Source: Chromatium weissei
GTDB taxonomy: Bacteria > Pseudomonadota > Gammaproteobacteria > Chromatiales > Chromatiaceae
Assembly (NCBI RefSeq): GCF_016583765.1
Contig: NZ_NRRR01000001.1
Span: forward strand, 310,001-374,000
Length of the DNA stretch: 64,000 bases
Reading direction: 5' to 3'
The notes below the pieces were generated by a model. That model was not told the DNA's origin. It worked only from the letters and a program-made list of their open reading frames with translations, and ran no database searches. Made by a program: the position numbers and the translations under genes. Below are positions 36,924 through 47,300 of this stretch, in pieces; positions within the stretch are counted from its first letter, which is position 1; every line of letters begins with the position of its first letter.

Positions 36924-38324
36924 ATGGAATTCACAATCAATCACCAAGCACTGGCGTATTTAACTGCTGCCGTGCTGTTTATTTTAGGCTTAAAAGGCTT
37001 AACACATCCATCCACTGCACGACGTGGCAATTTATACGCCATGTTCGGAATGTTGCTCGCAATTGCCGCCACGCTATTAGGGCGCGACATTCAATCCTAC
37101 GGTTTTATTATTGCCGGTATTGCCGGTGGTGCAGTGATTGGCGTAATTGTCGCGCTACGCATTCAAATGACCGCCATGCCGCAATTGGTTGCCGCATTAC
37201 ATAGCTTTGTAGGTTTAGCCGCCGTATTGGTTGGTATTGGCACTTTTTTACACAAGCAAGAAGCAGGTTTACTCAATGCCGTATTGATGGGCGAAATTTC
37301 TGCTGGTGTTGTTATTGGTGCAATTACCTTTACCGGCTCCGTTATTGCATTCGGTAAATTGCAGGGTTTATTAAGTGGCGCACCAGTGAAATTTGCTGGG
37401 CAGCATTTATTAAATGCCATTCTTGCATTCGCAACGATTGCGCTGGCAGTGCATTTCGCCATGACCGGCAGTTTGCTGACTTTAATTTTAATGACGTTGT
37501 TGGCATTTACACTCGGTGTCACGCTGATTATTCCGATTGGTGGCGCAGATATGCCGGTGATTATTTCCATGCTCAATAGCTATTCAGGCTGGGCAGCAGC
37601 AGCAACGGGTTTCACGTTACATAATGATTTGTTAATTATTGTCGGCGCATTAGTTGGTTGCTCCGGTGCAATTCTCTCATTCATTATGTGTAAAGCCATG
37701 AATCGCTCGATTATTAACGTGGTATTCGGTGGTTTTGGCTCGGATAGTGGAACAGGTGATAATGCTGGTGCACAGGCAGCAGAAAAGGGTGTGAAATCCG
37801 CTGCAATTGAAGATGCGGTGTATTGGATGGAAGATGCAAATCGCGTGATTATTGTGCCCGGTTATGGAATGGCGGTTGCACAAGCACAGCATTCGTTAAA
37901 GGAATTGATGGAGCTATTAGAAGCGCGAGGCGTTGAAGTGAAATTTGCGATTCATCCAGTCGCAGGACGAATGCCCGGACACATGAACGTATTGCTTGCT
38001 GAGGCGGATATTCCATACGACCGCGTATTGGAAATGGATGAAATCAATCCTGAATTTCCGAGCACTGATGTTGTGCTTGTTGTCGGCGCAAATGACGTGG
38101 TTAATCCGGCAGCAAAAGAAGATAAAAGCAGTCCAATTTACGGAATGCCTATTCTGGAAGCTGGTCGTGCGCGGCAAGTTTATTTTCTGAAACGGTCAAT
38201 GCGTCCGGGTTATTCTGGTGTTGATAATCTGCTGTTTTATCAAGACAATACGTCATTAGTTTTTGGCGATGCCAAGGATACTATTGACGGTATGAATAGT
38301 GCATTGAAAGGCAGTGGACACTGA
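36924..38324 (+). CDS. pntB: NAD(P) transhydrogenase subunit beta
   Basis: A 466-residue subunit with about nine membrane helices (domain II) and the C-terminal NADP(H)-binding domain III. Domain III shows VIIVPGYGMAVAQAQH, the HPVAGRMPGHMNVLLAEA loop and VVLVVGANDVVNPAA, with KRSMRPGYSGVDNLLF near the end. It completes the pnt operon. Confidence 0.97.
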   Translation: MEFTINHQALAYLTAAVLFILGLKGLTHPSTARRGNLYAMFGMLLAIAATLLGRDIQSYGFIIAGIAGGAVIGVIVALRIQMTAMPQLVAALHSFVGLAAVLVGIGTFLHKQEAGLLNAVLMGEISAGVVIGAITFTGSVIAFGKLQGLLSGAPVKFAGQHLLNAILAFATIALAVHFAMTGSLLTLILMTLLAFTLGVTLIIPIGGADMPVIISMLNSYSGWAAAATGFTLHNDLLIIVGALVGCSGAILSFIMCKAMNRSIINVVFGGFGSDSGTGDNAGAQAAEKGVKSAAIEDAVYWMEDANRVIIVPGYGMAVAQAQHSLKELMELLEARGVEVKFAIHPVAGRMPGHMNVLLAEADIPYDRVLEMDEINPEFPSTDVVLVVGANDVVNPAAKEDKSSPIYGMPILEAGRARQVYFLKRSMRPGYSGVDNLLFYQDNTSLVFGDAKDTIDGMNSALKGSGH

Positions 38325-38331
38325 GATTTGA

Positions 38332-38623
38332 ATGCTGTTGTTATCGCTTCCCACTTGGTTTATTCATCTTTTCACTGTGACCGAGTGGGTTGCGGCAATT
38401 GGATTATTTTGGCGTTATGGAACGCTGATTAAACAGCAAGAATTGCAAATTTTGCGGTGTGCATGACACCGCATTTAAGGTGTTGGTTGCTGCGATAATT
38501 ATTAGTATGTGTGTTGCGATTGCAATACAGGGTTTACCCAGTTTATCGCACAACGATTTTCTACATGGATTGAGTGAAAGTTTGTTGTCTGTGAGCAATT
38601 TATTGATTGCAACTGATGTTTGA
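38332..38623 (+). pseudogene. Decayed DUF2499 / DUF3593-type membrane protein locus
   Basis: Two short plus-strand readings in different frames. The first (38332-38466) begins MLLLSLPTWFIHLFTVTEWVA then IGLFWRYG, like the start of DUF2499 proteins. It stops after 44 codons. The second (38462-38623) contains LVAAIIISMCVAIAI and ends DFLHGLSESLLSVSNLLIATD, resembling the C-terminus of DUF3593 proteins. In cyanobacteria, from memory, these are two small membrane proteins found together. The middle appears deleted and the frame lost. Two overlapping tiny genes are the alternative reading. Confidence 0.45.
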
Positions 38624-38658
38624 TTGCGTATTCAAAAACGATGACCCAATTTGAGTAT

Positions 38659-39366
38659 TTAACCCGCTCGCGCTACCGCCCAGATTTCAATTTTTTTCAC
38701 ACCTGCATTGGCAAATAAACGACTCAATTCACTCACCGTTGTGCCGGTTGTCATGACATCATCAATAATTGCGATATGCGACCACGGCAATGAATTCATT
38801 ACCGTAAAAGCTCCGCGCAAATTGTGTCGGCGCGCTCGTGCCGATAATTCTGTTTGCGGTGTGGTTGCCAATACTCGCGCACAACATTGATAATTCAACG
38901 GAATTTGCAGTTTTTGATTCAATACGCGAGCAATTTCGAGCGATTGGTTGTAACCGCGTTCGCGCAATCGGCTCGAATGCAGCGGCACGGGAATCAACAC
39001 TTCTGGCAGCGGCTGCGCGGCATTCATCACACGCTCGGTGAGGCATTGGCCGAGTAAACGTGCAAAGTTCAGTTTTCCTTCAAATTTTGCACCGATGATC
39101 AAAAACGGCACGGCGGCTTGATAACGAAATGCGGTGAAGGTGCGGGTGAATGGCGGTGGAAGGCGTTGGCAGCGGCGGCACAGGGTATTTGGCGGTTTCG
39201 GTATCGCAAAGGGTTGAGCGCAGCGCCAGCAGGCATTGTGATTTTGTGGCAATTCGGCGGCGCATTCGATGCACAAATCACGGTCGCCAATACCGGCTGC
39301 ACCGCACAGAATGCAGGTTGCGGGAAATAATACGGACTGCAATTTGGAAATGGTGGTTAATAACAT
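38659..39366 (-). CDS. comF: ComF family phosphoribosyltransferase-like protein
   Basis: A 235-residue protein with an N-terminal zinc-ribbon-like double pair of cysteines (CILCGAAGIGDRDLCIEC and CWRC...CRRC) and a type I phosphoribosyltransferase domain with the PRPP motif IAIIDDVMTTGTTVSEL. The middle has LIPVPLHSSRLRERGYNQS, diagnostic for ComF. In transformable bacteria ComF acts in DNA uptake. ATG 39366 was chosen; a TTG at 39390 is possible. It is divergent from bioB, a common gammaproteobacterial arrangement. Confidence 0.93.
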   Translation of the reverse strand: MLLTTISKLQSVLFPATCILCGAAGIGDRDLCIECAAELPQNHNACWRCAQPFAIPKPPNTLCRRCQRLPPPFTRTFTAFRYQAAVPFLIIGAKFEGKLNFARLLGQCLTERVMNAAQPLPEVLIPVPLHSSRLRERGYNQSLEIARVLNQKLQIPLNYQCCARVLATTPQTELSARARRHNLRGAFTVMNSLPWSHIAIIDDVMTTGTTVSELSRLFANAGVKKIEIWAVARAG

Positions 39367-39390
39367 TGGAAAATTGAGTATTAATATCAA

Positions 39391-39455
39391 TAGACAGTTG
39401 ACAGCAAAGGTGTAGATTTTACTGACAACTGATAACTAAAAACTGATAACAGAAA
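39391..39455. repeat. Degenerate ACTGACAACTGATAACT repeat upstream of bioB
   Basis: The short divergent region between comF and bioB contains AGACAGTTGACAG, ACTGACAACTGATAAC and AAAAACTGATAACAG units like those at 16311-16382. Promoters of both genes must lie in or around it. Confidence 0.55.
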
Positions 39456-39463
39456 ACATCATT

Positions 39464-40471
39464 ATGAATGCCGTAATTCGCCACGACTGGACACTTGACG
39501 AAATCGTCGCTTTATTGAATTTGCCATTAAACGATGTCTTGTTTCACGCGCAAACTATTCATCGCGCTAATTTTGATTCCAATCGAATTAAAATTAGCAC
39601 ATTGCTGAGTATTAAAACCGGAGCCTGTGCAGAAGATTGTGCCTATTGTGCTCAGAGTACGAAGAATGAAACCACGCTAAAAACCGAACGATTGCTGGCA
39701 TTGGAAACGGTGCTGAATGCGGCGCGAGCTGCCCGCGAGCAGGGTGCGACGCGGTTTTGTATGGGCGCGGCGTGGCGCAATCCGACCGATCACAATTTAG
39801 AACAAGTGATTGAAATGATTGAAGGTGTGCACGCGCTGGGCATGGAAACTTGCGTCACACTCGGAATGCTCACCATCGCGCAGGCGCGGCGTTTGAAAGA
39901 CGCTGGGCTGGATTATTACAACCACAATCTCGACACCTCACCGGAGTTTTACGGGCAAATCATCACCACGCGCACCTTTCAAGATCGATTGGATACGCTG
40001 GAACGGCTGCGCGAAGTGGGATTGAAAACGTGCAGCGGCGGCATTCTCGGTATGGGCGAATCGCGGCGCGATCGTGCATCGATGTTGCGTCAACTCACCA
40101 ATTTACCCGCGCATCCAGAATCAGTTCCGATCAATCTGCTGGTGCAAATTGAAGGCACGCCATTGTTTGGACAAGCATCGCTCGATCCATTTGAATTGGT
40201 GCGCGTGATCGCCGCTACGCGCATTCTTATGCCGCTATCGGATATTCGTCTTTCTGCCGGACGCAGTGAAATGAGTGACGAATTGCAAGCACTGTGTTTT
40301 CTTGCCGGAGCCAATTCTATTTTTTATGGAGAAAATCTATTAACCGCGCCCAATGCCGCTGCAAAGCGTGACCGCGAATTATTCACGCGGCTCGGATTAA
40401 CATTTGAAACAGTCGCTGCCGAACGCGACGAACCCGGCGGCTGTCATCGGAGTGAATACATTCATGATTAA
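39464..40471 (+). CDS. bioB: Biotin synthase
   Basis: A 335-residue radical-SAM enzyme that inserts sulfur into dethiobiotin. The 4Fe-4S motif is [13 protein letters not shown], with [13 protein letters not shown] and the late [20 protein letters not shown] typical of BioB. Start and length match the family. The stop lies within the start of the next gene, so bioB and the HD-GYP gene are coupled. Other bio genes are absent. Confidence 0.97.
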   Translation: MNAVIRHDWTLDEIVALLNLPLNDVLFHAQTIHRANFDSNRIKISTLLSIKTGACAEDCAYCAQSTKNETTLKTERLLALETVLNAARAAREQGATRFCMGAAWRNPTDHNLEQVIEMIEGVHALGMETCVTLGMLTIAQARRLKDAGLDYYNHNLDTSPEFYGQIITTRTFQDRLDTLERLREVGLKTCSGGILGMGESRRDRASMLRQLTNLPAHPESVPINLLVQIEGTPLFGQASLDPFELVRVIAATRILMPLSDIRLSAGRSEMSDELQALCFLAGANSIFYGENLLTAPNAAAKRDRELFTRLGLTFETVAAERDEPGGCHRSEYIHD

Positions 40472-41681
40472 AAGAATCGCCATTGAACACCTAAAAATTG
40501 GAATGTACATTCATGATCTGAATTGTGATTGGCTTGATCATAGTTTTGTTCGCAGTCGTTTTTTAGTTAAAAATGCCATGCTTTTAGAAAAGATTCGGCA
40601 TCTCGGAATGCACGATCTTTATATTGATACGGAAAAAGGTCTCAATGTTTTTTCCGCACCAACTGCTGCCGAAGTCGAAAATGAATTGGAAAAAGATTTA
40701 ACGCGAATTGCAACAACACCAGAAGTTAATCGATCAGTAACGCTACAAACAGAACGCGGACAAGCACGACGTATTCATCAAGAAGCGATTGGTGTCGTAA
40801 AAACGCTGATGGAAGATGTACGACTGGGACAACAAATTGATTTTGAACTTGCCAATCCAGTTGTCACCAAAATGGTTGATTCCATTTTTCGTAATCAGGA
40901 TGCTTTACTGGCACTCACACGCATTCGTCAAGTTGGGCGCTATACATTTGAGCATTCAGTAAATGTTGCTGTGTTAATGGTATCTTTTGCGCGAGCAATG
41001 GAATTGGAACAAGCGTTAATTCACGATATTGGTCTCGGTGCATTATTGCATGACATTGGAAAAACGCTGGTTCCACCAGAAATTCTGAATAAACCCGGCG
41101 CATTAACGGATGATGAATTTGTGGTCATGCGTGGTCATGTGGTGCACACCAATAACATTCTCACCACCGTTTCCGGTATTCCGCAAATTGCATTATCAGT
41201 TGCCGCCGAGCATCACGAACGTATTGATGGCAATGGTTATCCGCATCACAAAAAGGGCGCGGATATTTCGCTATACGGACAGATGGCATCTATTTCTGAT
41301 GTGTATGACGCATTAACCACTGATCGGGTTTATCATAAAGCAATGGAACCGCATCAAGCATTACGCAAATTATTGGAATGGAGTAATCAGCATTTTGATT
41401 CTACGCTGGTGCAGCATTTCATTCGTTGCGTGGGAATTTATCCAATTGGAACGCTGGTGCGTTTAGACAGCGGACGATTAGGTGTCGTTGTGGAAAGCAA
41501 TCAAGGCGTACCACGTCAGCCAGTGGTACGCGTCATTATGGATGTCAAACGCCGTCTCTTTTTAACTGCAAAAGACATCGATTTGTCGTGTTTACCCATT
41601 GATTCAGAAGATCGAATTGTTGGCACTGAATCGCCCGCGCAATGGGATATTGATCCAGTAAAAGTCATGTTGCTGGGTTAA
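40464..41681 (+). CDS. DUF3391 / HD-GYP domain protein (c-di-GMP phosphodiesterase)
   Basis: A 405-residue cytosolic protein with an N-terminal DUF3391 domain ([21 protein letters not shown]) and a C-terminal HD-GYP domain. Metal and catalytic residues are present: H196-D197 in [19 protein letters not shown] at 249-260, and the following [11 protein letters not shown]. It should hydrolyse c-di-GMP to GMP. ATG 40464 has GGAG upstream and overlaps bioB by eight bases. Coupling to biotin synthesis is odd and may only reflect compactness. Confidence 0.92.
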   Translation: MIKRIAIEHLKIGMYIHDLNCDWLDHSFVRSRFLVKNAMLLEKIRHLGMHDLYIDTEKGLNVFSAPTAAEVENELEKDLTRIATTPEVNRSVTLQTERGQARRIHQEAIGVVKTLMEDVRLGQQIDFELANPVVTKMVDSIFRNQDALLALTRIRQVGRYTFEHSVNVAVLMVSFARAMELEQALIHDIGLGALLHDIGKTLVPPEILNKPGALTDDEFVVMRGHVVHTNNILTTVSGIPQIALSVAAEHHERIDGNGYPHHKKGADISLYGQMASISDVYDALTTDRVYHKAMEPHQALRKLLEWSNQHFDSTLVQHFIRCVGIYPIGTLVRLDSGRLGVVVESNQGVPRQPVVRVIMDVKRRLFLTAKDIDLSCLPIDSEDRIVGTESPAQWDIDPVKVMLLG

Positions 41682-41698
41682 AATCAACGGCGAATAAT

Positions 41699-42778
41699 TT
41701 AACCAATCAAATCATGCAACGCCGTTAATAATGCGGCGTTTTCTTTTGGTAAACCCACAGTTAAACGCAAACAATCATGCAGCAATGCGTGTGTTCCATG
41801 TAGATTTTTAATCAGAATTTTGCGTGCTTTTAATTCAGCAAAAATGTCATTGGCTTGATTGGGTGGAGTGCGTACCAGAATGAAGTTGGCTTCACTGGAA
41901 TACACCTGTAACGCGGTGAATTGACTTAAAGCAGCGAATAAATGACCGCGTTCCCGTCGAATTGCCTGCGTTTGTGCATCGAATACCGCTTTATGCTTTA
42001 ACGCAAAGGTTGCCGATAATTGCGTCAATACATTGATGTTATACGGGAGACGCACCTTGTCGATTTCGCGCAACCATTCCGGTGCACCGATTAAATAACC
42101 CAGCCGCAATCCAGCTAATCCCATTTTTGATACGGTGCGCATCACCAATAAATTCGGCCATTTACCGAGCAAATCGAGAAAGCTCGCATCAGTAAAAGGT
42201 GAATAGGCTTCATCGACAATGACTAAACCCGGCGCGGCTTGAATGATTTGCACCATGTCATCAACATCAAAGCGATTGCCTGTTGGATTATTCGGATACG
42301 CGAGATAAATCAGTGCGGGTTGCGTGCGTTCAATTGCATTCAATACGGCGGGTAAATCAATTGAGAAATTCTCAGCATTGAGTGGAACGCCGATGTAATT
42401 CATTCCCGCAAACAGCCCAATCATGCGATACATCACAAAACTGGGTTCAACCGATAAAATGGTGCGCCCCGGCATTGCAACGGCGAGCGCCAGCATTTGA
42501 ATCAATTCATCCGATCCATTGCCCAGCAATAATTCCATTTCATTTGGAATTGCCATTGCTTCACGCAGCATTTTTTGTAATTGCTGCGCGGTTGGATCGG
42601 GATAACGATTTAATTCGGCGCGGTGCAATGTTTCATGCCATTCCGCTGCGAGCGTTTCCGGCAATGAATACGGATTTTCCATTGCATCGAGTTTAATGAA
42701 TCCAGTCGCTGCGGGAACGTGATAGGCGTTAATTGCGCGAATTTCTGGACGAATCAGTTTGTTAATCAAGGCGTTCAC
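41699..42778 (-). CDS. hisC: Histidinol-phosphate aminotransferase
   Basis: A 359-residue PLP enzyme of histidine biosynthesis. The start [31 protein letters not shown], the PLP Asn/Asp/Tyr region [12 protein letters not shown] and [10 protein letters not shown], and the lysine motif [17 protein letters not shown] are present. It starts with GTG 42778 overlapping the hisD stop (GTGA), so it is translated with hisD. Confidence 0.96.
   Translation of the reverse strand: MNALINKLIRPEIRAINAYHVPAATGFIKLDAMENPYSLPETLAAEWHETLHRAELNRYPDPTAQQLQKMLREAMAIPNEMELLLGNGSDELIQMLALAVAMPGRTILSVEPSFVMYRMIGLFAGMNYIGVPLNAENFSIDLPAVLNAIERTQPALIYLAYPNNPTGNRFDVDDMVQIIQAAPGLVIVDEAYSPFTDASFLDLLGKWPNLLVMRTVSKMGLAGLRLGYLIGAPEWLREIDKVRLPYNINVLTQLSATFALKHKAVFDAQTQAIRRERGHLFAALSQFTALQVYSSEANFILVRTPPNQANDIFAELKARKILIKNLHGTHALLHDCLRLTVGLPKENAALLTALHDLIG
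41718..41747 (+). terminator. Terminator for the HD-GYP gene embedded in hisC
   Basis: AACGCCG (41718-41724) and CGGCGTT (41734-41740) form a 7-bp stem followed by TTCTTTT. It lies 37 bases after the HD-GYP stop but inside the 3' coding end of the convergent hisC. Confidence 0.55.
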
Positions 42779-44079
42779 GCGGCATCTCCGCGATATTCGG
42801 CGGAGCGGGCGTGAGCGGTGAGGCCTTCGCCTCGCGCCAGCACCGATGCCGTTTTGGACAATTCGGCCGCGCCAGCCGCAGATGCCATGATCAAACTGGA
42901 ACGTTTTTGAAAATCGTACACGCCGAGCGGTGAGGAGAAGCGCGCTGTCCGCGAGGTCGGCAACACGTGATTCGGGCCGGCGCAGTAGTCGCCGAGCGCC
43001 TCGGCGGTGTAACGCCCCATGAAGATCGCGCCGGCGTGACGCAGCCGCGTAACCACAGTTTGCGGATCGGCAATCGACAATTCCAAATGCTCGGGCGCGA
43101 TTTGGTTGGCAACGGCAATTGCGTCGTCGAGATCGCGCACTTGAATGAGTGCGCCGCGCTGCCGTAACGCCGTTTCGATGATCGGCTGGCGCTCCATCGT
43201 CGGCAACAAGCGTTCAATGCTGGCAGCGACTTGCGTCAAAAAGTCGTCATTCCAACTGACCAAAATGGATTGCGCATCCTCGTCGTGCTCGGCCTGCGAA
43301 AACAAATCCATCGCAATCCAATCGGGATCGGTCGCGCCGTCGCAAATCACCAGAATTTCCGATGGCCCCGCGATCATGTCGATGCCGACTTGTCCATAAA
43401 CGGCGCGTTTGGCTGTGGCAACGTAAATGTTGCCGGGACCGACGATTTTATCGACACCGGGAATGGTTGCCGTGCCATACGCCAGCGCGGCAACAGCCTG
43501 CGCTCCACCGACGGCAAAAGCGCGATCCACTCCGGCGATGTGCGCGGCTGCCAAGACCAATTCGTTCAGTTCGCCGTCGGGTGTGGGAACCACCATGATT
43601 AACTCGCCCACGCCGGCGACCTTGGCGGGAATGGCGTTCATCAGCACCGATGACGGATAAGCCGCTTTGCCGCCGGGCACATACAACCCAGCGCGATCTA
43701 ACGGCGTGACTTGCTGCCCGAGCAGCGTGCCGTCCGCTTCGCAGTAACTCCAACTCTCCAATTTTTGGCGCTCGGCGTACGCACGAATGCGCTCGGCGGA
43801 CAGTTCCAACGCGGCACGTTGCGCAGCGGGAAGGCTATTCCACGCTCGTTCGAGCCGAGCACGCGGCAATTCCAAATCGGCGGCGCTCGTCGGAGTCCAA
43901 CGATCAAAACGGGCGGTGAATTCGAGCAGTGCCGCGTCGCCGCGAGCGCGAATGTCACGAATGATCTCGGCAACGGTGCTTTGCACGCGATCATCGGAAA
44001 CGGAATCCCATGCCAGTAACGCATTGAGCTGAGGCTGAAAATCGGCATCGGAAGTAGATAAACAGTGAATATCAATCAC
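42775..44079 (-). CDS. hisD: Histidinol dehydrogenase
   Basis: A 434-residue zinc enzyme that carries out the last two steps of histidine synthesis. Motifs are [57 protein letters not shown] and the zinc/catalytic [13 protein letters not shown], with [18 protein letters not shown] near the end. hisG, which usually precedes hisD in gammaproteobacteria, is not upstream; instead there is a divergent gap and the giant repeat protein. Confidence 0.97.
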   Translation of the reverse strand: MIDIHCLSTSDADFQPQLNALLAWDSVSDDRVQSTVAEIIRDIRARGDAALLEFTARFDRWTPTSAADLELPRARLERAWNSLPAAQRAALELSAERIRAYAERQKLESWSYCEADGTLLGQQVTPLDRAGLYVPGGKAAYPSSVLMNAIPAKVAGVGELIMVVPTPDGELNELVLAAAHIAGVDRAFAVGGAQAVAALAYGTATIPGVDKIVGPGNIYVATAKRAVYGQVGIDMIAGPSEILVICDGATDPDWIAMDLFSQAEHDEDAQSILVSWNDDFLTQVAASIERLLPTMERQPIIETALRQRGALIQVRDLDDAIAVANQIAPEHLELSIADPQTVVTRLRHAGAIFMGRYTAEALGDYCAGPNHVLPTSRTARFSSPLGVYDFQKRSSLIMASAAGAAELSKTASVLARGEGLTAHARSAEYRGDAA

Positions 44080-44339
44080 GGTAAATGACTCGAAGAAAGG
44101 TGGTGAAAGTGACGTAATTGGAGGTCTAAATGGTTGATTTTAATCAAATCCAGTTTGCGCAGTATACAATTGTATTTTTATACAAATCAATTGTTTATGC
44201 GTTTATAACAGTAAAACTGCAAGCATGATTATTGGCGTGTTTTTCGCTTTAGTTTTGCTGATAAGTGCCGTTAAAGGCGCTAAATGATGTCGACTTTACG
44301 TCCTTTCGATTTCCCCTCCGTTTTATTCAGGATGCTGAC

Positions 44340-47300
44340 ATGGCCACTACAATCACAATCGTCTCTACGATGACCAATTCCCAAATTCAGGCGCTAACGC
44401 TGGCGCAAATGGCCGGATTACTCACCAGCGATATTGCCGCACTGACAATTAGTCATATTGGTGCATTGGCTCCTGAACAATTTGCTGCACTCACCACTAA
44501 AAACATTGCTGCATTGAGTTCAACGCAAGTGAATGCGATGGCTCCAGAAGATTTTGCTGCGCTAACGCCAAAACAATTTGCGGCATTTGCGCCCGCTACA
44601 ATTCCTGTATTGGATGGTAGTGACATCGATGGTTTTACCAATGCGCAATTAGGTGCATTTACAGCCAAACAAGCAGAGAAATTAACTGCCACTGCATTAG
44701 CATCGTTGAGTGCTACTCAAATCACCGCACTATCAACAGCGGCAATTGCTGCGCTCAGTTCAATTCAAGTCACTGCACTTGATAACGCAGCAATTGGAGC
44801 CTTATTGCCGGAACAATTTGCTGCATTCACTTCCAAGGCGTTGCCGGGTTTAGAAGCGGCGACTGATATTGATGTATTGACCACCGATCAATTCGCAGCA
44901 TTAACTGCCAAACAGATTCCGGGATTGTCTGTTGCTGCGTTGGCAGAGTTAGATGCAACAGATATTCCACCAATTCCAACTGCCACCATTGCAGTCATGA
45001 CTTCTACGCAATTGGAAGCATTAACCGCTACTGCAATTGCGGCATTCACACCAAACCAATTTGCGGCACTCAGTTCAAAGGCATTAGGCAGTTTAGAAGT
45101 TGCTGATATAACAGCAATTGGTGCTGATGCAGCACAAATTGGCGCATTGACAGTAAAACAAATTCCGGGTTTATCACTTGATGTCATTGGCGCATTATCA
45201 GCCGCACAAATACCACTGCTTTCCACTGCCGCAATTTCAGCGTTGAGTTCAGCACAAGTCAATGAACTTACAGATGCGCAATTAGACGCATTAAAACCAA
45301 CACAATTTGCTGCTTTGACTTCAAAAGCATTAGCGGCTCTTGATGACGATGACATGATTAATTCAGTCAGCGTATTGCAATTTGCTGCGCTGACTTCTAA
45401 ACAGATTGGTGGCTTGTCCGCTACTGCCATTGGTTCATTAAGCGTCGCTCAAATCAATGCGCTATCAACAGCAACTTTTGCTGCGTTCACATCAACACAG
45501 ATTGCAGCTATTGATGCCGGTGCAATTGATGTCACCACTATTGCGACCAAACACATTGCCGCAATGACTTCTAAACAGATTCCTGGTCTAACTGCTGATT
45601 TCATTGCAGAATTAGCTGTAGCACAGATTCCAAAGTTTTCCACCGCTGCAATTTCGGCATTGAGTGCAACGCAATTAAATGAGTTTTCAGAATCTCAATT
45701 AGAGGCATTGACTACTGCGCAATTTGCGGCGCTCTCATCAAAAGCATTAGCGGCATTAGATGCTGCTGATATTGACGGTTTTGAAAACGCAACTCCCATT
45801 ACAACGCTAATTCCGGCGCTGACTTCAAAGCAAGTCACTGGATTATCAGTTGATGCTATTGAAGCAATGAGTACGACTCAACTGAATGCGTTATCAACGA
45901 TAGCCTTTGCTGCATTAACATCTACTCAATTGGCAGCGATTGATGCTGGTGTAATTGATGTTACTGCCATTACGACCAAACAAATTGCCGTATTGACTGC
46001 CAAGCAGATTCAGGGATTAACCAACGAATTTATTACTGAATTAAGCGCAACACAGATTCCAGTGTTATCCACTGCGGCAATAGCTGCACTCAGTTCTAGT
46101 CAAGTTGCAGCATTAAATAACGCGGTAATTGGCAATTTGACCACCGCACAATTTGCGGCATTAACTTCAAAAGCATTGGTCGCATTTGATGCGACCGATA
46201 TTGGAAATCTTACCGATAATCAGCTTGCAGCATTGACTGCAAAACAAATCCCGGGTTTATCGGATGCAGCGGTAACTGCACTTGGCGCTGGTGATGTTGT
46301 GCATTTATCTACAGCGGCATTAGCAGCATTGAATTCAACTCAGATGACTGCATTAACTGAGACGGCAGTAAACGCATTAACTCCCACACAATTTGCGGCG
46401 CTCACTGCAAAAGCATTAGCAGGTTTAGAAGCGATAGACATTACAACTATTGGTGGCGACACTGCGCAAATTGCAGCATTAACAGCGAAACAGATTCCGG
46501 GTTTATCAGAAGATGCTATTGCAGCAATAGACGCAACACAGGTTGTTGCATTGGATACAGCAGCAATTGCGGCGCTGAGTTCAACTCAGGTTGCGGCATT
46601 AGTTGATGCAGCAGTTACTGCTTTGCTTCCAGAGCAAGTTGCGGCATTGTCTGCTAAAGCATTAGCAGCATTTAATGAAACCGATATTGACAATCTTAGT
46701 GTCACGCAAATTGCCGCATTGACCGCCAAACAAATACCGGGATTTACAACTGCAGCGGTGCAATCGCTGGATACTGCTCAATTAAATGCGTTGGCAACTG
46801 ATGCGTTTGCGGCTTTAACCTCCGTGCAAATTGCGGCTCTCGATACCGCAATTGATATGAGCGACATCAGTACTACGCAAATTGCCGCATTGACTGCTAA
46901 ACAAATTATTGGCTTGGCGAATACAGAAGTAGCGGAATTAGGTAGCAATCAAATCATGGCATTATCAAGCACAACTTTTGCGGCATTAAGTTCAACACAA
47001 GTCACTGCGTTGGATGATGCAGTGATTGAATACATCACGACTGCACAAATTGCTGCTTTAACTTCTGGAGCACTTGCCGGATTAGAAGTTGCCAATGACA
47101 TTGCTGCATTGACTACTGATCAAATTGCAGCACTCACGGCAAAACAAATTCCGGGATTGTCTATTGCTGCAATTGTGGAATTGGATGCAGCACAAATTGC
47201 CGCTTTATCCACAGCAGCAGTAGCCGCATTGAGTTCAACTCAACTGGATGCTTTTGATCCAGTATCACAATTAATCGCATTCACTCCGCTGCAATTTGCT

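Noticed and set aside
44888..45430. Minus-strand frames within the octapeptide array (also 47363-47887)
   Set aside because: They are mirror products of the repeat; Ala/Ser/Asn-rich with no independent starts or motifs.
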